In this document: piece after piece, positions 23,926 to 33,190 of the stretch
Layout: each line of letters starts with the position of its first letter
Position numbering within the stretch: the first letter of the stretch is position 1
Assembly: GCA_024638265.1 (NCBI GenBank)
Contig: JAHEKQ010000013.1
Span: forward strand, 1 to 54,776
DNA from: Flammeovirgaceae bacterium
Lineage (GTDB): Bacteria > Bacteroidota > Bacteroidia > Cytophagales > Cyclobacteriaceae
Reading direction: 5' to 3'
Length of the DNA stretch: 54,776 nucleotides
The notes under the pieces: model-generated
The model's database searches: none
Told to the model about the DNA's origin: nothing
Seen by the model: the letters and a program-made list of their open reading frames with translations, nothing else
Made by a program: the position numbers and the translations under genes

Positions 23926-25293
23926 ATGACTGAAGAAAGCATCCAAAAGGAAGAATTGCGGCCCTGGCAGGAATTGGAGAATTTTCTTGAAGCAGATGAT
24001 ACTGCTGCTGTTTTGTCCTTTGTTGAGAAGTCTGATGCAGATGATATCCGTATAGCCTTGAACCACCTGTCTCGTGAGGACAGAATGAAGTTCATTTCGA
24101 TTGCAAACCCGGAAGATGCTGCAGAAGTCTTAAATGATATCCCGGAAAGCCAGGCGGTTACTATTATCGAGGATCTTGAAGCAAGTGATGCAGCCACTAT
24201 CATCGAGGAACTGCCCAGTGATGACAGGGTGGATATTCTCAAGGCCCTGGATGATGAGGACGCAGAGGCTATTATCAGTCAACTCGAAGAGGAGGATTCA
24301 CTGAGAAAACTGATCCAGTATGATTCTGATTGCGCTGGTGGTTTGATGATCACTGAATTTCTCTCGTTTGATCAAGACGTAATGGTCGAAGCAGTCGTTG
24401 GTGAGCTAAGAGAGAAGGCAGAAAAGTACCAAAAGTTCAATGTCCAGTACATCTATGTAACAGCCGCTGGAAAATTCGCTGGGGTAGTCCAGATGCGTAA
24501 CCTCATCTTGTCCCCAAGGAATACAAGGTTATCAGAAATTCTTATCCGGGATGCCCTTACGGTAAGGGACCTCGATGATATTGATGAGCTGATTAATTTT
24601 TTCGATTCACACGATTTTTATGGGGTACCTGTCGTCAATGAGCTCGATGAAATGGTTGGGGTAGTACTTCGGAAAGATATCAGGGAAACTGAAGCAGAAC
24701 GATCTAATATTGAACTCCTTGAGACGCAGGGTATTGTGGGAGGGGAGGAGCTAAGAACCATGTCAGTATGGTTAAGATCTCGACGACGATTGTCGTGGTT
24801 AAGTGTGAACATAATATTAAATATTATTGCTGCAAGTGTCATAGCGCTTTACCAAGACACATTAAGTGCCGTGATCGCATTGGCAGTATTCCTCCCTGTG
24901 ATATCGGATATGAGTGGTTGCTCCGGAAACCAGGCAGTGGCCGTGAGTTTGAGGGAATTATCATTGGGATTGGTCCGGCCTTTTGAGGTATTCAGGGTTT
25001 GGGTCCAGGAAATCTCCGTAGGTATAATCAATGGCCTGGCCCTGGGTCTGCTGATTGGAGTGGTAGCCTGGTTATGGCAGGGAAGTGTTATTTTGGGACT
25101 GGTAATAGGGGCTGCTCTTTGCCTTAATACCATGGTAGCAGTTTCACTCGGAGGAATGTTACCACTTATCCTGAAGAAATGGAATGTGGATCCCGCATTG
25201 GCCTCCGGTCCGATACTTACCACGGTAACAGATATGATGGGGTTCTTCCTTGCTCTAAGCTTTACAACAATGGCCCTGTCACAATTGACTTGA
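23926..25293 (+). CDS. mgtE: Magnesium transporter MgtE
   Basis: A 455-residue homodimeric Mg2+ channel of the inner membrane. The acidic N domain (about 20-125, with repeated DAAEVL/DAATII superhelix units) senses Mg2+. Two CBS domains follow (about 130-250, with GGLMITEFLSF and DSHDFYGVPVVNE), then the plug helix and five transmembrane helices (about 285-455). The pore signature DMSGCSGNQAVAVSLREL near 325-342 is present. Length matches the family (about 450). It ends one base before the convergent YceI gene. No Mg2+ riboswitch-like leader is seen in the 70 bases upstream. Confidence 0.93.
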   Translation: MTEESIQKEELRPWQELENFLEADDTAAVLSFVEKSDADDIRIALNHLSREDRMKFISIANPEDAAEVLNDIPESQAVTIIEDLEASDAATIIEELPSDDRVDILKALDDEDAEAIISQLEEEDSLRKLIQYDSDCAGGLMITEFLSFDQDVMVEAVVGELREKAEKYQKFNVQYIYVTAAGKFAGVVQMRNLILSPRNTRLSEILIRDALTVRDLDDIDELINFFDSHDFYGVPVVNELDEMVGVVLRKDIRETEAERSNIELLETQGIVGGEELRTMSVWLRSRRRLSWLSVNIILNIIAASVIALYQDTLSAVIALAVFLPVISDMSGCSGNQAVAVSLRELSLGLVRPFEVFRVWVQEISVGIINGLALGLLIGVVAWLWQGSVILGLVIGAALCLNTMVAVSLGGMLPLILKKWNVDPALASGPILTTVTDMMGFFLALSFTTMALSQLT

Positions 25294-25294
25294 A

Positions 25295-25873
25295 CTAGTT
25301 CTCAATTACTTCGTTGAGTTCGACGTTGCAGGTAATGGAGATTTCGTCACTGACTACCAATCCACCGGAATCCATGGCATTGTCCCATTTTAACCCGTAA
25401 TCAAACCTTTTTATGGAACCTGTTATCTTAAATCCGGCTTTCATACCTCTTCTCCCCTGTACAGTTCCATTGAATTTGGTGGGAAACTTGACTTGTTTTG
25501 TAACATCGCGGATAGTAAAGTCACCCACAAGAAAATATTGATCTCCATCCTTTTGCAGCATACCTGAAAAAGTAAGCTTAGGGTACTTTTCTGCATTAAA
25601 GAAGTCGTCACTTCTGAGATGATTGTCTCTCCTTTCATTTCCAGTGTTAACAGAAGCAACGTTTGCACTGAATTCAATTTGAGCGCCATCGAAATCTTTA
25701 TTTGACGCTACAACTTTGCCATCAAAGTCAGTAAAGTTGCCATCTACCTCAGTTACGACCATATGGGTCGCTGAAAAGCGTATATTGGTATGTGATTTAT
25801 CAAGCGACCAGGTAGTCTGGGCCCAGGCAGGCACTGATAAGAAAAATGCAAATAGGTAAACGTATAGTTTCAT
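25295..25873 (-). CDS. YceI family exported lipid-binding protein
   Basis: 192 residues with a signal peptide (MKLYVYLFAFFLSVPAWAQ). The mature part is the YceI lipocalin-like barrel: TWSLDKSHTNIRFSATHMVV at the start, FTDFDGKVVASN, NERRDNHLRSDDFFNAEKYP and KQVKFPTKFNGTVQG. The family binds polyisoprenoids or similar amphiphiles in the periplasm. It is the last gene of an operon with the BNR-repeat protein (8 bases upstream) and the M28 peptidase. Its conserved HLRSDDFF segment is intact, so it should be functional. Confidence 0.9.
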   Translation of the reverse strand: MKLYVYLFAFFLSVPAWAQTTWSLDKSHTNIRFSATHMVVTEVDGNFTDFDGKVVASNKDFDGAQIEFSANVASVNTGNERRDNHLRSDDFFNAEKYPKLTFSGMLQKDGDQYFLVGDFTIRDVTKQVKFPTKFNGTVQGRRGMKAGFKITGSIKRFDYGLKWDNAMDSGGLVVSDEISITCNVELNEVIEN

Positions 25874-25881
25874 AGGTCTTT

Positions 25882-28800
25882 TTATTTATTAGATAAATTA
25901 AGTGGAATATCATCCATTTTCTCCTTTGTCAGCCTTTCCCACTCAGGGATTAGTGAATTCAGTTTTGTAGATAGCTCATCAAAACGATCATAAGCATCTT
26001 TTCCCGGTAATTGATCAGCCCTTCTTAGCATGCTTGCCAGATAGTTTATCTGGGCTTCCAATTTTGGAACCATGTACCGTCCTTCCCGGCTATTTATTTC
26101 ATAGTACAATTCTTCAAATCCCTTTCTCGGCTTTCTCTTCTTCTCCTCATACTCACTTTTCATTTCTTCGAGCTTACCGTTCATATAACGCACCTTACTC
26201 TGCAGGTCCCTGATCTTTAAATTCAACTCTTCTTGGGCTTTGAGATCCTGGACAGTTATACCTGCGTATTTAAGCCTGGGATCAGGGGATATTCTTACTT
26301 CACTATCAAATAGTTTGCCATCCACGTTAAGTTGGACCTTATAATCTCCCGGGCTTACCCTTGGTCCTCCAAGACCACTTCTTGATTCATTCTCATGCCA
26401 AGGCCCTACATGATTGAACGTCCATTGAAAACGGTTGAAACCGGGGTTTGTACCGGGCGAAGGAGATGAGCCCCCAAATGAAAACCCGGTGGCCATACTT
26501 GTGCTGCGTGGACTACTTCTGTCACCTGCTTTGCTCGTAAATGAGTTAATAATTGCACCATCAGAAGACAAAATATTGATGGTAAGTTCACTGTTTATTG
26601 AATCTTTCAGGTAGTAATCGATGTTAACACCGGGAGTAGAGTAGGAGGGTGTAGAATTTCTACTTCGATACCTATACATTATAGCATCCTCAGGATTTAA
26701 TAAGGTTACTTGATCGGGCTCTTTATTAACTTTTCTTAAAACTGAAATATCATCCATAATCCAAAAGGACCTTCCCATGGTACTAAGAATCAGGTCATTT
26801 CTGAATATTTTAATATCAGTGATTGGTGTTACAGGAAGGTTTTGCTGAAATGCAGACCATTCCTCTCCATCATCATGTGAATGATAGAGTCCAAATTCAG
26901 TTCCGGCAAACAACAGTCCTTCAGTCTCCGGATCTTCTCGTACAACGCGGACCGGATAATCATCCGGAATTCCATTTGTGATAAGCTCCCAGGACTCTCC
27001 TTTGTCATTGGTCTTGAAAATATAGGGTTTCCAGTCTCCCAATTGATATCTTAATACCGTTACAAAGGCTTTGTTTTCGTCGTGCGGAGAAGGTTCCACA
27101 CTATCTACCCTGCCATATGGGCCAATACCCTCGGGTGTCACATCCGTCCAGGTTTTACCATTATCATATGTTACGTGGACAGGTCCATCATTTGATCCAA
27201 CCCAAATCACACCTTTTGAAATAGGTGATTCCCTGATCGCATAAATTGTACTATGGAATTCTTCCCCTGTAACATCCCGAGTGATCGGATTACCGGATAT
27301 TACCTGGGTTTCAGGATCGAATGCGGTCAGGTCGGGAGAAATGATTTCCCACGTCTTACCATCATCCAGGGTTCGGTGTACATATTGCGATGTGTGATAT
27401 ACGACTTCGGGGTTGTGCGGGGAGACGTGAATCGGCGACACGCGCTGAAAGCGGAACTTGAGGTCTTTGGGATTATGACCATACATATTGGAAGCTCCGA
27501 CGTAATATTGCGACTCCTGGCCGGTGATTTTGTTATATACACCAAACCTGCCTTTACAATTGGAATAGACTGTGTTGGGATCACCTGGCTTTGGAACTGC
27601 AGGACCTGTTTCGCAGCCACCTACTGACATCCAATACCCGTTGGGCCCTGCTGGAGAATTAAATGGAGGGTTGCTGGGTACTGAAATTGTGCTATTGTCC
27701 TGCTGTCCCGCGTACAACCAATAGGGATATTGATCGTCAACCTCAACCTGGTAAAGTTCTGCTGTAGGTTGATTACTTTGAACAGACCAGCTTTCACCAT
27801 TGTTCAACGTAACATTGCCACCGCCATCATTTGCCTGCACCCATAAGCTTGTATCCGTGGGGTGAATCCAGATGTCGTGGTTGTCCCCATGTGGAGTACG
27901 CATTGTTTTCCAGTCCTTACCCCCATTAAAACTTCGATAGAATCGTGTGGAATTGACAAAAACCGTTTCCTCATCCAAAGGGTTAACATCAACATTGCAG
28001 TAATAAAACGGGCGATCCAGGATTCCCCTGTCCGCAGACATTAATTCAAAAGATGCTCCCCGATCATTCGAACGATATAATCCTCCATCACCCTCCGGTG
28101 CCTCTACCAGCGCATACAAAACATCGGGATTGGCAGGGGTAACTGCCAAATCTATTTTTCCAATTACTTTACTTGGAAGTCCACTTGTTAGTTTAAACCA
28201 GTTGTTACCGCCATCAATAGATTTCCAAATACCCCCATAAGGACCACTCTTAATGGTCCAGGGCTTACGGTCTACCTGCCAGGCAGAGGCGTACATTTCG
28301 TTTGGATTATCAGGATTGAATTCAAAGTCGACGATTCCGATCGTGTCAGCAATATATAACACCTTCTGCCACGATTCCCCGCCGTCCGTCGAACGGAAAA
28401 GACCACGCTCTTTATTGGGTGCATGAGCCTGTCCAATGGCAGCCACAAATACGACATCAGGGTTTTCCGGGTGAATTTCCACTGCTCCGATATGCCCTGT
28501 TTCCTCAAGGCCAATATGTTCCCATGTTTTACCCGCATCTGAAGATTTGTATACCCCTTTACCTACAATAATATTACTCCTGATTCCGTCTGATCCCGTA
28601 CCTGAATAAATAATCTCTTGATCCGAAGGAGCCACCCGAACAGCACCAATAGAACCGGTAGAGAAGTATCCGTCGGAGATATTCTTCCAATTGATCCCGT
28701 AATCTGTGGTCTTCCAAAGGCCACCCCCGGTTGTCCCCATATAAAACGTGCCTGGAGATTGCACAACCCCTGTCACAGTGGTAGACCTTCCCCCACGGGT

Positions 28801-28905
28801 CGGCCCTACATTCCTGAATTTTAAACTAGAATAAAGTCCTGACTCCTGGGCAAATGTGAATAAACCCAACAACAAAAACAGGAAACTTATTGACATCCTT
28901 TTCAT
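25882..28905 (-). CDS. Large BNR/sortilin-like repeat exported protein
   Basis: 1007 residues with a signal peptide (to about residue 20). Residues 25-720 are two beta-propeller-like blocks of repeated Asp-box/BNR motifs such as SDAGKTWEHIG, STDGGESWQKV, SIDGGNNWFKL and NDKGESWELI, of the VPS10/sortilin-like and glycosidase-like exported family common in Bacteroidota. A C-terminal segment (about 760-870) resembles a beta-sandwich, and the last 130 residues are helical (coiled-coil-like, Lys/Glu-rich). No catalytic triad is evident. It lies one base after the M28 peptidase stop and 8 bases before YceI, so all three are one operon. The function is unknown; binding or processing of an exported polymer is a guess. 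Confidence 0.85.
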   Translation of the reverse strand: MKRMSISFLFLLLGLFTFAQESGLYSSLKFRNVGPTRGGRSTTVTGVVQSPGTFYMGTTGGGLWKTTDYGINWKNISDGYFSTGSIGAVRVAPSDQEIIYSGTGSDGIRSNIIVGKGVYKSSDAGKTWEHIGLEETGHIGAVEIHPENPDVVFVAAIGQAHAPNKERGLFRSTDGGESWQKVLYIADTIGIVDFEFNPDNPNEMYASAWQVDRKPWTIKSGPYGGIWKSIDGGNNWFKLTSGLPSKVIGKIDLAVTPANPDVLYALVEAPEGDGGLYRSNDRGASFELMSADRGILDRPFYYCNVDVNPLDEETVFVNSTRFYRSFNGGKDWKTMRTPHGDNHDIWIHPTDTSLWVQANDGGGNVTLNNGESWSVQSNQPTAELYQVEVDDQYPYWLYAGQQDNSTISVPSNPPFNSPAGPNGYWMSVGGCETGPAVPKPGDPNTVYSNCKGRFGVYNKITGQESQYYVGASNMYGHNPKDLKFRFQRVSPIHVSPHNPEVVYHTSQYVHRTLDDGKTWEIISPDLTAFDPETQVISGNPITRDVTGEEFHSTIYAIRESPISKGVIWVGSNDGPVHVTYDNGKTWTDVTPEGIGPYGRVDSVEPSPHDENKAFVTVLRYQLGDWKPYIFKTNDKGESWELITNGIPDDYPVRVVREDPETEGLLFAGTEFGLYHSHDDGEEWSAFQQNLPVTPITDIKIFRNDLILSTMGRSFWIMDDISVLRKVNKEPDQVTLLNPEDAIMYRYRSRNSTPSYSTPGVNIDYYLKDSINSELTINILSSDGAIINSFTSKAGDRSSPRSTSMATGFSFGGSSPSPGTNPGFNRFQWTFNHVGPWHENESRSGLGGPRVSPGDYKVQLNVDGKLFDSEVRISPDPRLKYAGITVQDLKAQEELNLKIRDLQSKVRYMNGKLEEMKSEYEEKKRKPRKGFEELYYEINSREGRYMVPKLEAQINYLASMLRRADQLPGKDAYDRFDELSTKLNSLIPEWERLTKEKMDDIPLNLSNK

Positions 28906-28906
28906 A

Positions 28907-30529
28907 TTACTTTCTTTGCTTATCCCTAATTGATTTAAAACTCACGCCTTCATTCCACTCCGGCCAATCGTCGTTGTTGGCAAGGTCCCGACCTATTTCG
29001 TAATACAGTTGAAGGTCAGAAGTAAGCCCCCTCAAATCCATGTCCTCAGTATATTCATCAGCTGGCTTATGGTACCGGTTGGATGTATAATTTTCCATTT
29101 CCTCCATCATCCAGCTTTCACCTTTTTCGGTATGTTCAATACCGTTATCAAGGTACAGGGCCGGAACACCCACTTTGGCAAAATTGAAATGGTCCGAACG
29201 GAAATAATACCCTTTTTCCGGGCTAGATTCAGCTTTGATTGTTCGTCCGGCAGTTTCAGCATGCTTTTTCAGATACTCATCTAATTCGCTGTTACCATAA
29301 CCGACTACTGCGATATCTACCGTTGGCCCAAAGGTATTCATGGCATCCATGTTGAGATTGGCAACCGTGTTTTCCAATGGGTAAATTGGATTCTCGGCGT
29401 AGTATTTTGATCCAAGGAGACCCTTTTCTTCGGCCGTTACCGCGAGCATTACTATAGATCTCTCGTGGGGTTCCGTTTCACTAAAAATGCGTGCCAGTTC
29501 AACAAGACTGGCAGTTCCGCTTGCATTATCATTTGCGCCGTTGAATATCTGATCCCCTTCCAAAGTCTTATTGACCCCCAGGTGATCCCAATGTGCTGTA
29601 TAAATAATATATTCATCAGGTCGTTGCGAACCTTCGATAAGTGCTACGACATTGTTACTGACCGACCTTTCAAATTCGGTAATTACTTCAATACTCATTG
29701 ATTGATCCAGTGATACTGCCTCAAATCCAGGGTCGACAGCTCTTTCCGAAACTTCTATAAAATCGAGACCTTCACTTTCGAAAAGCTTGATCGCTGCTGC
29801 TTCCGTGATCCATCCTTCAACAGCGCTCCTTCCCATATTGTTGTCAGGGGATACCAGGCCGAACCTCGTGGTTGACCAGCTTCCGGATACGACTTCCCAT
29901 GGATAACCGGCAGGCCCGGTCTGATGAATTACAAGGATTGCTTCAGCACCTTGTCTGGCTGCTTCCTCGTACTTATAAGTATATCTCCCATAGTAGGTCA
30001 TGGCCCTGCCATTGAAGAAATTGGGGTCTTCGGTATAGTAACCGGGATCATTTACAAGTACCAATACTGTTTTACCCTCCACATCCAGGTTGGCATAGTC
30101 ATTCCAATCATATTCCGGGGCGACAATACCATATCCTGCAAATACTATTTCTGAATCGGTAATAGAAACAGTATCCTCGATACGTTCGGTGAAAGCCATC
30201 ATATCATTTAAATACTCAAATTGATAACTTTCTTCTCCCTTAATATTTATGGGAGTTGATCTACCATTCATGGCGATCAGTGGAACTTCCTGAAAATAGC
30301 TATTTCCGTTACCGGGAGTTGCACCATATTTTTCAAATTCAGATGCTAGAAAGTTTATAGTCAGTTCTTCACCCAGCGTTGATGGACTCCTCCCTTCAAA
30401 TTCATCTGAGGCAAGCGTTTTAATAAGTCGGTGCAGGTGGTCTTCCCGTATTCCATCCGACATTCCCTCTTCATTATTACATGAATAGAGAAAGACAATA
30501 ATCAATAGAAGAAAAAATATTTTTTTCAT
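28907..30529 (-). CDS. M28 family zinc aminopeptidase lipoprotein
   Basis: 540 residues from the ATG at 30529; upstream methionines would precede the signal peptide MKKIFFLLLIIVFLYSC and its lipobox (Cys17). A protease-associated (PA) domain insertion is seen around residues 120-250. Metal-ligand motifs of M28 follow: YTAHWDHLG (His/Asp), NGANDNASGTASL (bridging Asp), VTAEEKGLLGS (catalytic and ligand Glu), NMDAMN and the late RSDHFNFAKVGVPAL (His). It is an exported aminopeptidase that would release N-terminal residues from peptides. It heads the operon with the BNR protein and YceI. Confidence 0.92.
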   Translation of the reverse strand: MKKIFFLLLIIVFLYSCNNEEGMSDGIREDHLHRLIKTLASDEFEGRSPSTLGEELTINFLASEFEKYGATPGNGNSYFQEVPLIAMNGRSTPINIKGEESYQFEYLNDMMAFTERIEDTVSITDSEIVFAGYGIVAPEYDWNDYANLDVEGKTVLVLVNDPGYYTEDPNFFNGRAMTYYGRYTYKYEEAARQGAEAILVIHQTGPAGYPWEVVSGSWSTTRFGLVSPDNNMGRSAVEGWITEAAAIKLFESEGLDFIEVSERAVDPGFEAVSLDQSMSIEVITEFERSVSNNVVALIEGSQRPDEYIIYTAHWDHLGVNKTLEGDQIFNGANDNASGTASLVELARIFSETEPHERSIVMLAVTAEEKGLLGSKYYAENPIYPLENTVANLNMDAMNTFGPTVDIAVVGYGNSELDEYLKKHAETAGRTIKAESSPEKGYYFRSDHFNFAKVGVPALYLDNGIEHTEKGESWMMEEMENYTSNRYHKPADEYTEDMDLRGLTSDLQLYYEIGRDLANNDDWPEWNEGVSFKSIRDKQRK

Positions 30530-30787
30530 AGGTTCCAATTTAATGAAAAGTAGAGGCCAAGTGCTCACAGATATTACAATACTGCTCATATTATGTGATG
30601 TTCGGTAGAGCATGGTTATAAAATTGTGTTGAATATTTCACTCGTTTCACAACCCGGATTGCCCTGTTTGGAAAGACTTTGGCTCATTTTTTGAATCGCA
30701 TGTACCATCCTCGTAGGAATAACTTGGTTTTATCCTTTTATCCAATGGGGTTTTGTACGAAATTGTGAAAAGTAAATTGTGTCAACT

Positions 30788-33010
30788 ATGAAGTATGTGT
30801 ACACCTTTCAAAAATCTGGCTTCTTCGCCAGTATTGTACTGCTTTCAGTACTCACTATTGTAAGTTCCTGTAGTTCTGGGAAAAAGGCCCTGGAGCGAGG
30901 TGATTATTACCAATCGGTAATGAAATCGGTAAATCGACTGAGGTCGAATCCCAATCACAAAAAGTCAAAGGAAACCTTGAGAATGGCCTATCCATTGGCT
31001 TTGAACTATTATGAGACTGAAGTTACAAATCTGCAGGCCAGGAATGACCGCAATAAATGGCGTGGAATTCTCAATGCCTATATCTCAATAAATTCAATGT
31101 ATGAGGGAATCCGGACAGCACCAGGGGCAATTCAAGTGGTATCTGATCCCAAGAATTATTACGACGAACTAGAAACCGCAAGGAATAATGCAGCTGAGGA
31201 GAGCTACCAATTTGGACTCGTAGAATTGGCGAAGGGTACACGAGAAGGGGGAAAGGAGGCATATTTGGCCTTCCAGGATGCCAATACCTATGTAAACAGC
31301 TACAAGGATGTAATCCAGAAAATGGAAGAAGCCTATTGGATCGCTACACTTAAAGTATTAATCGCACCGATTCCTGTGACAAATGCCCGTGTTCAGTTGA
31401 GTGCGAATTTCTTTGAGGACAAGATCCATGAAGAGTTGAAGAATGCTCCGATTAATCAATTTGTAAGGTTTATGACTGAAGCAGAGTTGATGGATCTCAA
31501 CATGAATCCGGATCATGTGCTGGAACTTAGCTTTGATGAGTTCACGATAGGAGAGGTATATCTTGTCGAAAAGCAAGTAGAGGCTTCAAAGGACAGTGTA
31601 AAAGTTGGTGAAGCGACTTTCGCGGCCAACACAAATAATTCGAATAATCAAAACAATGTTTCGAATCTTACAAATACTGTAAACAATACTAATAATTCCA
31701 ACACAGTCAATAATACGAATACGTCAAATACGTCAAACACAACGAACAATACCAATACAACCAATACGACAAACAATACCAATACGACGAATACGACAAA
31801 CAACACCAATACGACGAATACGACAAACAATACCAATACGACGAATACGACGAACAATACCAATACGTCGAATACGACAAACAATACCAATACGACGAAT
31901 ACGACGAACAATACCAATACGTCGAATACGACAAACAATACCACTACTACCAATAACACAAGTGGAACAGGTGAGACAGGCAACACTGGCAACACTGGAA
32001 ATACTGGAAATACTGGAAATACTGGAGAGACAACCTACTCAGGAAAAAAAGTACAAATTTGCCAGGCTAACCAAACTAAATCAGTTGCAGTGGAAGACTT
32101 GGTTGACTACCTCAACCAGGGAAGTTCTGTTTATCCATGTGGCACATCAAAGAACAGAAAGGTTCGGGTTTGCCATGTTGCAGGTAATAGCGGAAACACC
32201 AATACTCTTGAGGTTTCAGTTTATTCGCTGAAGGCACATCTTCAACATGGTGACACCATTGGAGGATGTGATGGATCGGGTTATGAAGTAGCTGAGAAAG
32301 GACCTGGTAACAACCAGGGAGGAAATGAGAAAGAGAAGAAAGAGAAGAAAGGCGGAGAAGATAAGAAGGGCGGAGAAGATAAGAAAAGTGGAGAAGATAA
32401 GAAAAGTGGAGAAGATAAGAAAAGTGGAGAAGATAAGAAGGGCGGAGAAGAGAAGAAGGGCGGAGAAGAGAAGAAGGGCGGAGAAGATAAGAAGGGAGGA
32501 GAGGATAAGAAAAGTGGAGAAGTTAAGAAAGGTGGAGAAGATAAGAAGGGCGGAGAAGAGAAGAAAGGCGGAGAAGAGAAGAAGTCCGGTGAAAAGAAAA
32601 AGAAGAAAGGCGGAAACGGAAATCCTTTATTGATTGAAACACCATACTCTACGGCTTCGACTTCAGACTTTATGCCTATAGATACCACGATCAATGTTTA
32701 CACCACCGTAAAGGCAAAAGTTTTCATATTCGAAAAGACGGTGAGAAGTACAGGAACTCTTGATATGAAGATTCTGGAAGCTAATACCGGTTCACTTGTT
32801 GCAACAGATAAATTTTCGGGGGAACATATTTGGATGTCGCAATGGGGTTATTTCAATGGTGATGAAAGAGCATTGACGGAAGAACAGAAGCAGATAGTCT
32901 CCCAAAGGGAACAAATACCTCCATCTGAGCAGGATATGTTCATTGGGTTCTCCAGGCCAATCTTCCAGCAATTAATGACGAAGATCAGGAATTACTACGG
33001 CAGATACTAA
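30788..33010 (+). CDS. Repeat-rich lipoprotein with tandem cysteine motifs
   Basis: 740 residues from the ATG at 30788 (a GTG 9 bases earlier is also open). A lipobox (VSSC, about Cys28) anchors it. Residues about 30-280 are a helical domain of no recognised family. Then come an Asn/Thr block of eight 9-residue units (NTTNNTNTT), a GNT run, two tandem cysteine motifs (QICQAN ... SSVYPC and RVCHVAGNSG ... AHLQHGDTIGGC), a block of fourteen 6-residue units (GGEDKK type), and a C-terminal beta-type domain (about 620-740). The second cysteine motif matches a short CHxxG...HLxHGD...C pattern found in other bacterial surface proteins. The role is unknown; a terminator follows. Confidence 0.82.
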   Translation: MKYVYTFQKSGFFASIVLLSVLTIVSSCSSGKKALERGDYYQSVMKSVNRLRSNPNHKKSKETLRMAYPLALNYYETEVTNLQARNDRNKWRGILNAYISINSMYEGIRTAPGAIQVVSDPKNYYDELETARNNAAEESYQFGLVELAKGTREGGKEAYLAFQDANTYVNSYKDVIQKMEEAYWIATLKVLIAPIPVTNARVQLSANFFEDKIHEELKNAPINQFVRFMTEAELMDLNMNPDHVLELSFDEFTIGEVYLVEKQVEASKDSVKVGEATFAANTNNSNNQNNVSNLTNTVNNTNNSNTVNNTNTSNTSNTTNNTNTTNTTNNTNTTNTTNNTNTTNTTNNTNTTNTTNNTNTSNTTNNTNTTNTTNNTNTSNTTNNTTTTNNTSGTGETGNTGNTGNTGNTGNTGETTYSGKKVQICQANQTKSVAVEDLVDYLNQGSSVYPCGTSKNRKVRVCHVAGNSGNTNTLEVSVYSLKAHLQHGDTIGGCDGSGYEVAEKGPGNNQGGNEKEKKEKKGGEDKKGGEDKKSGEDKKSGEDKKSGEDKKGGEEKKGGEEKKGGEDKKGGEDKKSGEVKKGGEDKKGGEEKKGGEEKKSGEKKKKKGGNGNPLLIETPYSTASTSDFMPIDTTINVYTTVKAKVFIFEKTVRSTGTLDMKILEANTGSLVATDKFSGEHIWMSQWGYFNGDERALTEEQKQIVSQREQIPPSEQDMFIGFSRPIFQQLMTKIRNYYGRY
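31736..31951 (+). repeat. Coding tandem repeat, 27-bp unit x 8
   Basis: Eight in-frame units of 27 bases encode NTTNNTNTT with Ser/Thr variants (last unit NTTNNTTTT). The units are nearly identical at DNA level (codons AAT/AAC, ACG/ACC/ACA), so slippage or recombination could change copy number in steps of 9 residues without breaking the frame. Confidence 0.9.
32351..32602 (+). repeat. Coding tandem repeat, 18-bp unit x 14
   Basis: Fourteen in-frame units of 18 bases encode [GS]GE[DEV]KK, giving a strongly charged, probably disordered or helical spacer in the lipoprotein. Variants GGEDKK, SGEDKK and GGEEKK occur in runs, which suggests segmental duplication. Array length may be variable between strains. 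Confidence 0.9.
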
Positions 33011-33016
33011 ACAAAA

Positions 33017-33046
33017 TCAAAAGGGGCTTTTTGCCCCTTTTTTTAT
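33017..33046 (+). terminator. Rho-independent terminator
   Basis: AAGGGGC (33021-33027), loop TTTTT, GCCCCTT (33033-33039) and a T run. It ends the repeat-lipoprotein transcript 10 bases after the stop. Confidence 0.9.
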
Positions 33047-33106
33047 TTCCGAATTGACTATCTGATTTATAGAATTTGTATTATTGCATTTGAACCTTTT
33101 TTACAG

Positions 33107-33123
33107 ATCGTTCACCGAACGAT
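33107..33123. promoter_or_regulatory. Perfect 17-bp palindrome upstream of the membrane zinc-ribbon gene
   Basis: ATCGTTC (33107-33113), ACC, GAACGAT (33117-33123), about 70 bases before the start at 33191. It has the size of a dimeric repressor site, but this is inference. Confidence 0.35.
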
Positions 33124-33190
33124 TTTAACTATGTAAATTGTTTAATTAAGCAATATTTAGCTAATTACCACTAACAAATCTAGCGTTACT

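Noticed and set aside
31736-31951. Regular 27-bp repeats that could look like a CRISPR array
   Set aside because: Repeats are contiguous, have no unique spacers, and keep the reading frame of a lipoprotein gene; no cas genes are nearby.
31648-31995. Antisense open frame of valine/leucine repeats opposite the Asn/Thr block
   Set aside because: It is the complement of the coding tandem repeat and has no independent coding features.
32281-32694. Antisense open frame of Ser/Pro/Phe repeats opposite the charged block
   Set aside because: It exists only because the GAAGATAAGAAG repeat lacks stops on the other strand.
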